Origin: Ignatzschineria ureiclastica | GTDB taxonomy: Bacteria; Pseudomonadota; Gammaproteobacteria; Cardiobacteriales; Wohlfahrtiimonadaceae | DNA: 64,000 bases | Direction: 5' to 3' | Assembly (NCBI RefSeq): GCF_003121845.1 | Contig: NZ_QEWQ01000004.1 | Coordinates: forward strand, 412,944-476,943 | Part shown: positions 18,011 through 27,278 of the stretch, piece by piece | Layout: every line of letters begins with the position of its first letter | How positions within the stretch are numbered: position 1 is the stretch's first letter | Made by a program: the position numbers and the translations under genes | The notes under the pieces: model-generated | The model's input: the letters and a program-made list of their open reading frames with translations, nothing else | The model's database searches: none | Told to the model about the DNA's origin: nothing

Positions 18011-18430
18011 CTCAGACTTATTTCTATAAAGCCTCTTTTAGTCAAAAAATGGCAATTGAATGAATTAACACAGCGAATAGACGTTATAGCTCAGAAGCCA
18101 TAACTAAGAAACTATAGCTCAGAACGGATAATTTAAAATAGATAAATCAAATATTAAATAACATTTTAAAATAATGTTTTATAAAATATATATTTATGTA
18201 TAATGATGTTAGCTAAGATTTACTATTTGAAATTAACAAGTTAATTAAAAAATACGTTAACTAAAAACAGATTAATGGAATCTTAGTTAACTATTAAAAG
18301 GATTTTATAGTGATTTAGTGAGTAACGGTAACCGCTTGTAGAGATCTGTTTCTGTAATTTCGATTGCATCTAACAATGAATATAAGTGGTTATTTTCTAT
18401 CTCTGTGTTAAGACTATAAAAGGAGCACTT
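18011..18430. other. AT-rich intergenic region with a short direct repeat
   Basis: About 420 bp upstream of the SQR-like gene. TATAGCTCAGAA occurs twice near 18085-18125. The remainder is very AT-rich and probably holds the promoter. No gene or clear structure is seen. Confidence 0.45.
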
Positions 18431-19714
18431 ATGATGAAGAAAAAAGTCATCGTATTAGGCGGTAACTTTGCCGGTTTAGGCGCTGCGCAAAAAATTCGTG
18501 AATATGCCAAAGATGAAGTGGATATTACGGTTATTGACCGTAAGTCATATCTGCTTTATGTTCCCAATATTCCAGCTGAAGTATTAGAGAATCGTAATCC
18601 TGAGTACTCTCTCAAAATGGATATTCCTACCACTTTGAAGAAAGATAAAATTGATTTTATCCATGCCGAAGTTACCAAGATTGACCCAAAAGCCCAGACT
18701 GTTTCAATAATTCCAAATGAGCGCCCTGGTGCTGAACCGCACACAATCGCTTATGATTATCTCGTCATTGCATTAGGAGCAAAACTCGCTTACGACAAGA
18801 TAGAAGGTTTTGCCGAGTATGGTGATACGGTTTCTGACTTCTATCATGGTAATAAATTACGTAAAAAACTCCATGATGGAACTTATAAAGGCGGTCCTAT
18901 TGTTGTAGGTTCTGCAAGATTCCATCAAGGCGATGGCGCCAAAGGACTTGAGCCCTATCCTGGCGGGCAGATTCCAGATGCAATGGCCGCTTGCGAAGGA
19001 CCACCTGTTGAGATCAGTTTAGGTTTAGCCGATTGGCTTGAGCGCCATAAAATGGGCGATGCTTCTAAAATCACAATCACAACGCCTGGCGAGATGATTG
19101 CCGAAGATGCCGGCGATAAAGTGGTGCCACAATTACTAGATGTTGCCGGTAAAATGGGCTTCAAATATGTGAATAACACCAAAGATATCGTGAAATTGAC
19201 GAAAGATTCTATTGTTTTTGCAAATGGTACAGAACTACCTGCAGAACTGAAGATTGTTTTCCCCGATTGGGAAGCGCATGATTTCCTAAAAGGTTTAGAG
19301 ATTAGTGATAATCAAGGCTTTATTATTACTGACCTTTTAATGCGTAATCCAAAATACAAAAACATCTTCGCTGCCGGTGATTGTGCTGCAGTTACCATGC
19401 CAAAACTAGGGGCTATCGGCCATCAACAATGTGAAATCATCGGCCGACAAGTTGCATTGGATCTTGGCAAAATGGATGCAGAAAAAGCCAATGAAACCCT
19501 TAAACCTTGGGTATTTTGTATTGGTGATATTGGAAGCGGCAAAGGCTTCTACATTCGCTCGAACTCTTGGTTTGGTGGCGATACACAGGTTCTCAAAATG
19601 GGTCGTATTCCTTATATGCTCAAAATGCAATATAAAACCCTCTTCTTTGAAACCGATGGTAAAGTCCCTGTTTGGGGAAATGATGTTGCTGAAATTATGG
19701 CAGAAAAGATTTAA
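18431..19714 (+). CDS. SQR-like FAD-dependent pyridine-nucleotide/sulfide:quinone oxidoreductase
   Basis: A 427-residue flavoprotein with two dinucleotide folds: the FAD site at the N-terminus (VIVLGGNFAGLGAAQKIRE) and a late FAD motif (FAAGDCAAV). The layout, with AMAACEGPPVEISLGLADWL in mid-protein and a C-terminal amphipathic end, fits sulfide:quinone reductases and related NDH-2-like enzymes on the inner face of the membrane. A mid-protein Cys in AACEGPP sits where SQRs have one redox Cys, but the full three-Cys set is not obvious, so the substrate remains open. I chose ATG 18431 for its AGGAG site; the ATG at 18434 is equally possible. A strong terminator follows. Confidence 0.75.
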   Translation: MMKKKVIVLGGNFAGLGAAQKIREYAKDEVDITVIDRKSYLLYVPNIPAEVLENRNPEYSLKMDIPTTLKKDKIDFIHAEVTKIDPKAQTVSIIPNERPGAEPHTIAYDYLVIALGAKLAYDKIEGFAEYGDTVSDFYHGNKLRKKLHDGTYKGGPIVVGSARFHQGDGAKGLEPYPGGQIPDAMAACEGPPVEISLGLADWLERHKMGDASKITITTPGEMIAEDAGDKVVPQLLDVAGKMGFKYVNNTKDIVKLTKDSIVFANGTELPAELKIVFPDWEAHDFLKGLEISDNQGFIITDLLMRNPKYKNIFAAGDCAAVTMPKLGAIGHQQCEIIGRQVALDLGKMDAEKANETLKPWVFCIGDIGSGKGFYIRSNSWFGGDTQVLKMGRIPYMLKMQYKTLFFETDGKVPVWGNDVAEIMAEKI

Positions 19715-19760
19715 TATACTTTCCTATTAATCAGAATTTCTCATATCCAACATAGAGATA

Positions 19761-19790
19761 AAAAGATCCCGCCAATTGGCGGGATTTTCT
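19761..19790. terminator. Bidirectional terminator between the SQR-like gene and the CRISPR array
   Basis: A perfect 20-bp palindrome (ATCCCGCCAATTGGCGGGAT, 19766-19785) has T4 on the plus strand and T5 on the minus strand. It ends the SQR-like transcript, and the array transcript coming from the right. Confidence 0.9.
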
Positions 19791-22700
19791 ATTAAAAAAC
19801 CTGTTCGGCGGTTAACAAAACCTCTTCCTAAGAAGAGGTCTTACGAGCTTTCTAAGCCGCCTGTGCGGCGGTTAACAATGTTTCTATCTGCTTCGATACG
19901 TTCCCGTTTTTCTAAGCCGCCTGTACGGCGGTTAACCAATGCACAGAACGAGAACCCACGATCGAAGCTTTCTAAGCCGCCTATGTGGCGGTTAACTATA
20001 TATAAGATATCTTCAGTGTGGGCAATTGTTTCTAAGCCGCCTATCCGGCGGTTAACTTTCCCCCATTGAGCTAAGTTGCTCGCTTTTTTTTCTAAGCCGC
20101 CTATCCGGCGGTTAACGGTCGAATATATGATGACTGCAAGTCCTGAATTTTCTAAGCCGCCTATCCGGCGGTTAACTATAAATGATCGTGAAATTTTTTA
20201 GCGGTAAATTTCTAAGCCGCCTATCCGGCGGTTAACGAATGAAATTAAAGAATCAAGAGATCACGGGTTTTCTAAGCCGCCTATCCGGCGGTTAACTAAG
20301 CGTGATCTCAATGCCTGGGCTTTCCGCATTTCTAAGCCGCCTATCCGGCGGTTAACCTGAAAAGTCAGCTAATGGCGTTTGAAAGTTTTTTCTAAGCCGC
20401 CTATCCGGCGGTTAACTACCTGTCATCCCCTCTGCCTTTAACGGCGACTTTCTAAGCCGCCTATGTGGCGGTTAACATGCAAGCTCACATTTTCTATTGT
20501 GATGTTTTTTTCTAAGCCGCCTATGTGGCGGTTAACTGACCTCGTAGCCGTTTAGCGCAATTAAATGCTTTCTAAGCCGCCTATGTGGCGGTTAACCTCA
20601 GACTGTAAAAGCTCAGTCACTGCGCTTATTTCTAAGCCGCCTATGTGGCGGTTAACGATTTGGAACCACAATCCTTGGGAGTCGTATTTTTCTAAGCCGC
20701 CTATGTGGCGGTTAACTCGGGTCCAACTGTGGACGGTCGTAACATTCCTTTCTAAGCCGCCTATGTGGCGGTTAACTTTGAAGTCTTTGCTCGCACAAGC
20801 AACTTCTTTTTCTAAGCCGCCTATGTGGCGGTTAACGCGCTTAAAGCAGATGCAGAGCGCTATTCTGTTTTCTAAGCCGCCTATGTGGCGGTTAACTGCA
20901 TCAGAATTTGTGAGAGAGAGATCGTAAATTTCTAAGCCGCCTATGTGGCGGTTAACTCGACGTGAGTCCTTTGATTCGCTCAGTTTTCTTTCTAAGCCGC
21001 CTATGTGGCGGTTAACAGCATAGTGCATATAAGAGAAATACTAAAGAACTTTCTAAGCCGCCTATGTGGCGGTTAACCGGCGTTTGTGCATTGGGATCTG
21101 TGCTTTCAGTTTCTAAGCCGCCTATGTGGCGGTTAACGTTGCCCCGCAAACAGAGGAGATCAGCAAAATTTTCTAAGCCGCCTATGTGGCGGTTAACCAT
21201 CACCCGCTTTTGCAAGATCAAGCGTAGACTTTCTAAGCCGCCTATGTGGCGGTTAACTCTGTATCAGATCGTGAGCAATATAGCGGTGTTTTCTAAGCCG
21301 CCTATGTGGCGGTTAACTCTGTATCAGATCGTGAGCAATATAGCGGTGTTTTCTAAGCCGCCTATGTGGCGGTTAACGGGAGCGCTATTTGATGAAAGAG
21401 AATGATGAGTTTCTAAGCCGCCTATGTGGCGGTTAACACAGTTCGATTAGTTGATTAATAACCCAGTGCTTTCTAAGCCGCCTATGTGGCGGTTAACTAG
21501 CAATACCTCGCGGATCTTCTTTCACTTCTTTTCTAAGCCGCCTATGTGGCGGTTAACCATTACTAAAATCGTTAGAAGTGTAAGCGATTTTTCTAAGCCG
21601 CCTATGTGGCGGTTAACATTAAGGCTTTTAATTCATCAATCATTTTTCTTTTCTAAGCCGCCTATGTGGCGGTTAACGAAAATGAAATGCTGCCGCTCTT
21701 TGAAGAAATTTTCTAAGCCGCCTATGTGGCGGTTAACTACACATGACCGGCGAACATCATTCACCAGCCTTTCTAAGCCGCCTATGTGGCGCTTAACCAA
21801 ATCACGTCCCGCGAACCCCCGTCCGAATTTTTCTAAGCCGCCTATGTGGCGGTTAACCATGACCTGCGCTTGCATGAACATCGTATCTATTTCTAAGCCG
21901 CCTATGTGGCGGTTAACAATTCATAAAGCCAGTCATCTTTTCCTTTTTTTTTCTAAGCCGCCTATGTGGCGGTTAACTGATTGGCAAAGAGGAATTAGAG
22001 CGCTTGAAATTTCTAAGCCGCCTATGTGGCGGTTAACCTGAAGTCAGCCTGATCGGTGAGCATATTATGTTTCTAAGCCGCCTATGTGGCGGTTAACTAA
22101 TCAAAAGAGCTGAAGAAGAAGCCCAAAAATTTCTAAGCCGCCTATGTGGCGGTTAACTGACGCTTGATGAATTGGTGCAGAAAATCGCTTTTCTAAGCCG
22201 CCTATGTGGCGGTTAACTTCCGGCGTTTTCTCTTTTAGGTGGCGGGATTTTTCTAAGCCGCCTATGTGGCGGTTAACATCAAAACGACATTCCAAAGCGA
22301 TGATAAATTTTTCTAAGCCGCCTATGTGGCGGTTAACATGTTTGAAAAATATATTGAACATAGATCTCATTTCTAAGCCGCCTATGTGGCGGTTAACTAA
22401 ATCAATATGTTATGCAATGTTTGTTACTTTTTCTAAGCCGCCTATGTGGCGGTTAACATGACCTAACCGGTCAAGATGAAGAGAATTACTTTCTAAGCCG
22501 CCTATGTGGCGGTTAACTAAATTTAATCGCTTTATTGATATATTTTTCATTTCTAAGCCGCCTATGTGGCGGTTAACTTTAATTGAGAACTTGCCCAACC
22601 GTATCCTGTTTTCTAAGCCGCCTATGTGGCGGTTAACTCAAAAAATTACGGGAACAGGCGGAACATTTATTTCTAAGCCGCCTATGTGGCGGTTAACGAG

Positions 22701-24499
22701 ATCTCGATTATGAGATCAACAATCAGACTGTTTCTAAGCCGCCTATGTGGCGGTTAACAAGTATTTTCATTGAATGAATTTAAACATTGATTTCTAAGCC
22801 GCCTATGTGGCGGTTAACACCCTTTTGTTGGATGCTCAATTCAATCAAAATTTCTAAGCCGCCTATGTGGCGGTTAACAAAGCAAACCCCGAACATTCCC
22901 GCACCAAAGTTTTCTAAGCCGCCTATGTGGCGGTTAACAGAATCGCAGCAGGTCAAGAAGAGAAGATTAATTTCTAAGCCGCCTATGTGGCGGTTAACTA
23001 TCTAATGCGCAAAACGCACAGTTTTTTTTATTTCTAAGCCGCCTATGTGGCGGTTAACTTGTGAAAGATGCGACCGGCATTGAATTATCATTTCTAAGCC
23101 GCCTATGTGGCGGTTAACTTAAGCGCTTTATCTATGATTTTATGATTTTTTTTCTAAGCCGCCTATGTGGCGGTTAACCAATTGATGATTTGCCGATTAA
23201 GAAAACGACATTTCTAAGCCGCCTATGTGGCGGTTAACTCGCGGATAATAGATTGGCTGAACTGTCTGACTTTTCTAAGCCGCCTATGTGGCGGTTAACT
23301 CCATGTTGACGACTGAGAATGAACACTTCAATTTCTAAGCCGCCTATGTGGCGGTTAACATCATATTGACCTCTATTGCGGTGTGCCTGTATTTCTAAGC
23401 CGCCTATGTGGCGGTTAACGGGGCGAGCAATCAGACGTTGATCTAGCATACTTTCTAAGCCGCCTATGTGGCGGTTAACCACCCTCAGCCCATCCCGTAA
23501 AGATCATTTCATTTCTAAGCCGCCTATGTGGCGGTTAACGACCTGACTCTACTCGACCGCCCTTGATTATCTTTCTAAGCCGCCTATGTGGCGGTTAACC
23601 TCAAAAAGTCGCTCATTTGGGGCTTGAAAGATTTCTAAGCCGCCTATGTGGCGGTTAACTTTGCAGGGCAACCATAGGAGCTAATCAAAAATTTCTAAGC
23701 CGCCTATGTGGCGGTTAACTCTTTTCGATTAGTGTAAGGTTCTAAAAGATCTTTCTAAGCCGCCTATGTGGCGGTTAACCGACGGCAAAAAGAAATACGG
23801 CAATTTAAACTTTTCTAAGCCGCCTATGTGGCGGTTAACTACTCTAATTTGATCATCAGGCATTCTCTGTATTTCTAAGCCGCCTATGTGGCGGTTAACT
23901 TATCGATTATTTCTAGAGGTCTAAAGCCGGATTTCTAAGCCGCCTATGTGGCGGTTAACTTAGCCCGACAACAATAACTAAAATAATGTCATTTCTAAGC
24001 CGCCTATGTGGCGGTTAACTTGAAGATGGCTCTTTATCGTGGAAAGCGAAGTTTCTAAGCCGCCTATGTGGCGGTTAACCTCACTTGTAACAATCGATTC
24101 AGAGATCGAGTTTTCTAAGCCGCCTATGTGGCGGTTAACTGCCTGTACTCGACACAAGTCAGCAATTTGCCTTTCTAAGCCGCCTATGTGGCGGTTAACC
24201 GATGCTTAGCACTGCCACAGATTAATTTTTATTTCTAAGCCGCCTATGTGGCGGTTAACGTAGAAGTCATATCTTTCAATGCTTTACCTGATTTCTAAGC
24301 CGCCTATGTGGCGGTTAACTTAAGGGCGATGTAGTAAAGCGATCAACAGATTTTCTAAGCCGCCTATGTGGCGGTTAACTTTAAGATCAAGCGCAAATTC
24401 ATCGTAAATGATTTCTAAGCCGCCTATGTGGCGGTTAACGCTTGTTCGTGACGATGGCGGAATCAAGGTTTTTTCTAAGCCGCCTATGTGGCGGTTAAC
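19789..24499 (-). CRISPR. Type I-F2 CRISPR array, 79 repeats and 78 spacers
   Basis: On the transcribed minus strand the 28-nt repeat begins GTTAACC, has a 5-bp stem CCGCC/GGCGG with loop ACATA, and ends CTTAGAAA, the Cas6f-type hairpin. Spacers are 32 nt, except three of 33 nt (21017-21049, 22698-22730, 23239-23271). The first repeat is 24472-24499, next to the leader; the last (19789-19816) is degenerate. Most repeats (R12-R79 counted from the left) are uniform. The old left end carries loop variants, and seven consecutive repeats (20029-20416) have loop GGATA. One spacer is duplicated (21258-21289 and 21318-21349). One repeat (21770-21797) has a stem-base change at 21792. The reading frames repeating SKPPMWRLT or VNRHIGGLE are translations of the repeat, not genes. 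Confidence 0.99.
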
Positions 24500-24630
24500 T
24501 ATAGATTAAAAGCTCAAAATAGGGAGAAATTCTAATTTCTTGAGTATTTCACCCTAAAAAACTAATGATTTCTCCCTTTCTTATAACCTACTGAATTATA
24601 TCCAATTTTTTAAAGAGCAAAAAATAATGG
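24500..24630 (-). promoter_or_regulatory. CRISPR leader with boxA
   Basis: This AT-rich segment lies between cas6f and the first repeat. On the minus strand it begins with TTGCTCTTTAAAAAATTG (24620-24603), a close match to the boxA motif TGCTCTTTAACA of Nus-dependent antitermination. It contains a 10-bp inverted repeat (AGGGAGAAAT 24521-24530 and ATTTCTCCCT 24568-24577) that brackets an IHF-like site (ACTCAAGAAATTA on the minus strand, one mismatch to WATCAANNNNTTR). The boundary with the cas6f 3' end is approximate. Confidence 0.75.
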
Positions 24631-25254
24631 TTAAAACTCAGGAACAATGCCCCCAGCAGATAAACCATAAGTTGTAAATAGCTGATGAGTGCTATTTTCT
24701 AAATTTTTTTCTTGCACAACTTCTTTTTTGACAAAAAGCTTAAATGAATTATCTCGATGAAGACTCTTCATCTGAATATAAGGGTAATAGACTTTTTTAA
24801 ACTCCCAATCATCATACCGAGTCAGAGCCTCATCTACAGATATTGAATGTAATTGAGCGTAGTATTCAGCATATTCCCTCTTCTCTTTTCTCAATCGAGA
24901 TTCACCTTTTGGTCGGCAATAAAGATATTTCGCATAACCATCAATTTTAGTGGGGATTTCCTTAATTGATTGAATGTGTACAGAATCTAATAATCGATCT
25001 AACCACTTTGGAAGGGCGAGAAGAAAAAGCTCTTCTTTTGTTTCTGCAAAAATGCGGATTTTATCTCCTAAGATACCAATATTGGCTTTCTCATTAAAAA
25101 AGTAATTAGGAAAAGATACGCCATAATGGATTCTGCCGTTTTTATCTTTACGCTCTACAAATGCCAAATGTATCTGGGTAAAAATTCTAGACCAAAGGGA
25201 ATACAAGTTGCCTTGACTATTCTCAATCAATGTTAACTCAATGTAATATTTCAT
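24631..25254 (-). CDS. cas6f: Cas6f (Csy4) CRISPR RNA endonuclease
   Basis: The 207-residue nuclease that cuts pre-crRNA at the base of the repeat hairpin and stays bound to the 3' stem-loop. The catalytic His is in place at residue 29 (FTQIHLAF), an arginine-rich helix that enters the RNA major groove is seen (RPKGESRLRKEKREYAEYY, about 114-132), and the C-terminus FTTYGLSAGGIVPEF matches the family end. It is the last gene of the cas operon, 12 bp after cas5fv, and directly abuts the leader of the array it processes. It starts at ATG 25254 behind AAGGAAA. Confidence 0.95.
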   Translation of the reverse strand: MKYYIELTLIENSQGNLYSLWSRIFTQIHLAFVERKDKNGRIHYGVSFPNYFFNEKANIGILGDKIRIFAETKEELFLLALPKWLDRLLDSVHIQSIKEIPTKIDGYAKYLYCRPKGESRLRKEKREYAEYYAQLHSISVDEALTRYDDWEFKKVYYPYIQMKSLHRDNSFKLFVKKEVVQEKNLENSTHQLFTTYGLSAGGIVPEF

Positions 25255-25266
25255 CTTACATTTCCT

Positions 25267-26292
25267 TTATATACGAATATCTGAAACATACGCTAATCCT
25301 TTCTTACCAAGATAAAAGGCTGAAACTCCGGCATTTCGAATCTTATCTTCTAGATCACGTGCTTCTTCAAAAGAAATATTCAAGTTTATCGTAAGTTTTC
25401 CCGTTGCTTTAGTCAGTAGCTGTGTCATTTCCCCCTCACCCTTTACTCTCGTTTTGAGTAAATAAGGATTTCCCCATACTAATTTTTTGGGACCCGTCGT
25501 ATAACGTTTCATAAAATCTTTTTTGGTAAATCCTCTTTTGGATATACCACTTAACCCTCCTTGCGCGGTTACAACTTCACTTAAATCATATTGTTTACTT
25601 AAACGATCGAGTTGAATATATAAAGCCGCTGTATAAAAACTAATAGGGGTAAATAGACCTTTCGCTGTAAGTTTAAAATCGACCTCCGGAAAACTACGGA
25701 CTATTTTTTCATAAGCCTCTTTTAACTTCCCCTCTAACCCAATAGCTTTAAGTGTATTTAGTAACTCTAATTGTTCAATCACACTAATAGGATCTAAAAT
25801 TGGAAGATTTTCTGTATTCATTTGAATATCATCAGCAAGAATCCAATTAGCGATATCTGGGAAAGGTATAAATAATACACCCCATAAACTTGCAGAAAAC
25901 TCACTATTAAAAGATAGATCTTTTGTCTTAATCATGCCTGTAAAGGAGTTTTGATCTTCACTACCTGAAATATTACGGATAAATACCATTTCTTGATCTT
26001 TGTATTGAATATGATCTTCGATATCCTTATCTGTCAATATAGATTCGATATGTTGAAAATAGTAGTTTTCATCTAACCTTGATTGATAGAGCTTACGCTG
26101 ATCCCCTATTAATCTATTCAAAATCCCCATCACTGTATCTTTGGTGATTTGGTGCGCTTTATAATTACCCGCTTTCTTTAATTCAGTCATAGATGCAATA
26201 AACTTACGACCATTCTTTGGTAATGGCTCATTATTAGAGCCATCTAAGAAAGAATTTCGCCAAGAGGATTCATAATCAATAATGATTTGCAT
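25267..26292 (-). CDS. cas5fv: Cas5fv, type I-F2 Cascade subunit
   Basis: A 341-residue protein in the place of Cas5fv of the Shewanella putrefaciens I-Fv system, between cas7fv and cas6f. In that system Cas5fv binds the 5' handle of the crRNA and, in place of the missing Cas8f large subunit, recognises the PAM. I identify it mainly by operon position, length, and features such as GISKRGFTKKDFMKRYTTGPKKLVWGN (basic, probable RNA-handling segment). The two conserved-position assignments (Cas5fv versus Cas7fv) could in principle be swapped. It starts at ATG 26292 with GGAGG upstream, 8 bp after cas7fv. Confidence 0.85.
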   Translation of the reverse strand: MQIIIDYESSWRNSFLDGSNNEPLPKNGRKFIASMTELKKAGNYKAHQITKDTVMGILNRLIGDQRKLYQSRLDENYYFQHIESILTDKDIEDHIQYKDQEMVFIRNISGSEDQNSFTGMIKTKDLSFNSEFSASLWGVLFIPFPDIANWILADDIQMNTENLPILDPISVIEQLELLNTLKAIGLEGKLKEAYEKIVRSFPEVDFKLTAKGLFTPISFYTAALYIQLDRLSKQYDLSEVVTAQGGLSGISKRGFTKKDFMKRYTTGPKKLVWGNPYLLKTRVKGEGEMTQLLTKATGKLTINLNISFEEARDLEDKIRNAGVSAFYLGKKGLAYVSDIRI

Positions 26293-26300
26293 GCCTCCTC

Positions 26301-27278
26301 CTATTGCGCTTTAAAATAAACCGCATAATCGCTCTCTGGTGTAGGTTCAATCTGTTCAGGATTGCGCTTAATTCGCATCATCTTATTACTATCGTTGTAA
26401 TCAACCTCAACACTATCCACATACATATAACCTTTTGCTTGGCGAATAGTGAGATTCTGTAACATTTTTAAGGTCTCTTTTACAAGAATATCAATCGCCG
26501 TGTTATCTAACAGTATCCCTGCTTCCCCTTCTTCAAAAATCGTTCCTACCCGGACATAATTAGGGTGAAATATAGCTTTAGGATCTCTAGAGGGATCTAA
26601 GCTCTTGATAAAATCGGCCACTTTTTGTGCGACTTTCTCTCCCTCACCTTCTTTGATGACCATAGCAGCACGATCAAATTTTTTATCAAGAGAGATAAAT
26701 TCTAATTGTTCAATACTGATAGAGCCATAAGCTTCGTATTCAGTATCTCCAAAGGTTGTTTTAGAAAAGAAAGAATTACTCGATTCTTCCCCTTTCTTAT
26801 TGGTCTCTTTCTCTTTTGAGCCTGATCGTCCCATCTGCTCAAAGTTACCATTCCCTAATTGATCTACAAAGTCAGTAATCAAAAGCGGACTTGTACGTTT
26901 ACATTGACTAGAAGGAACAACATAGCCTCTAATTAGCCCTGTAATAGACGCAATTACATCTTCTAAATTTTTATCTTTTGCATAATGCAGATCATAAGCT
27001 TGATCTCTAAAGAGATGATGACGAATACAATTTTGACTGATATACATAGGCGTTTCTTGGAAATTAATATCAGAGGCTTCTTTACGATATTTATAACCTG
27101 TATCATCTTTCACTTTGCCGGATAGATTAGTATAACCTCGCAGTTTCGGAAGTGTATGATTATCGACCGTTTTACCGTTATCACCCATTAACGTTGTTGG
27201 GCCATTCCAATTCACCACACCATAACCCAAAGCTTTAATTTTAAAATCTACACTTTTAATCCCTGTTACCTTATTCAT
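26301..27278 (-). CDS. cas7fv: Cas7fv, type I-F2 Cascade backbone subunit
   Basis: A 325-residue RAMP-like protein matching Cas7fv, the subunit that polymerises along the spacer. Recognisable parts include the N-terminal [20 protein letters not shown], the [20 protein letters not shown] segment, and [16 protein letters not shown], a Cas7f-like stretch. Its start overlaps the end of cas2-3 by 8 bp (27271-27278), so translation is probably coupled. No Cas8f or small subunit gene exists in the operon, which is the defining trait of I-F2. Confidence 0.9.
   Translation of the reverse strand: MNKVTGIKSVDFKIKALGYGVVNWNGPTTLMGDNGKTVDNHTLPKLRGYTNLSGKVKDDTGYKYRKEASDINFQETPMYISQNCIRHHLFRDQAYDLHYAKDKNLEDVIASITGLIRGYVVPSSQCKRTSPLLITDFVDQLGNGNFEQMGRSGSKEKETNKKGEESSNSFFSKTTFGDTEYEAYGSISIEQLEFISLDKKFDRAAMVIKEGEGEKVAQKVADFIKSLDPSRDPKAIFHPNYVRVGTIFEEGEAGILLDNTAIDILVKETLKMLQNLTIRQAKGYMYVDSVEVDYNDSNKMMRIKRNPEQIEPTPESDYAVYFKAQ

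Noticed and set aside
18011-18430. Possible small RNA from the repeated TATAGCTCAGAA
   Set aside because: Two 12-bp repeats alone, with no promoter, hairpin or terminator, do not support an RNA gene.
19776-23482. Many ORFs repeating SKPPMWRLT or VNRHIGGLE every 20 residues
   Set aside because: They are in-frame readings of the 60-bp CRISPR repeat-spacer period (28+32 nt), on either strand. They end wherever a spacer has a stop or is 33 nt.
25267-27278. Standard type I-F1 system with Cas8f-Cas5f
   Set aside because: Only two genes lie between cas2-3 and cas6f, of 325 and 341 residues. Neither looks like the Cas8f large subunit.
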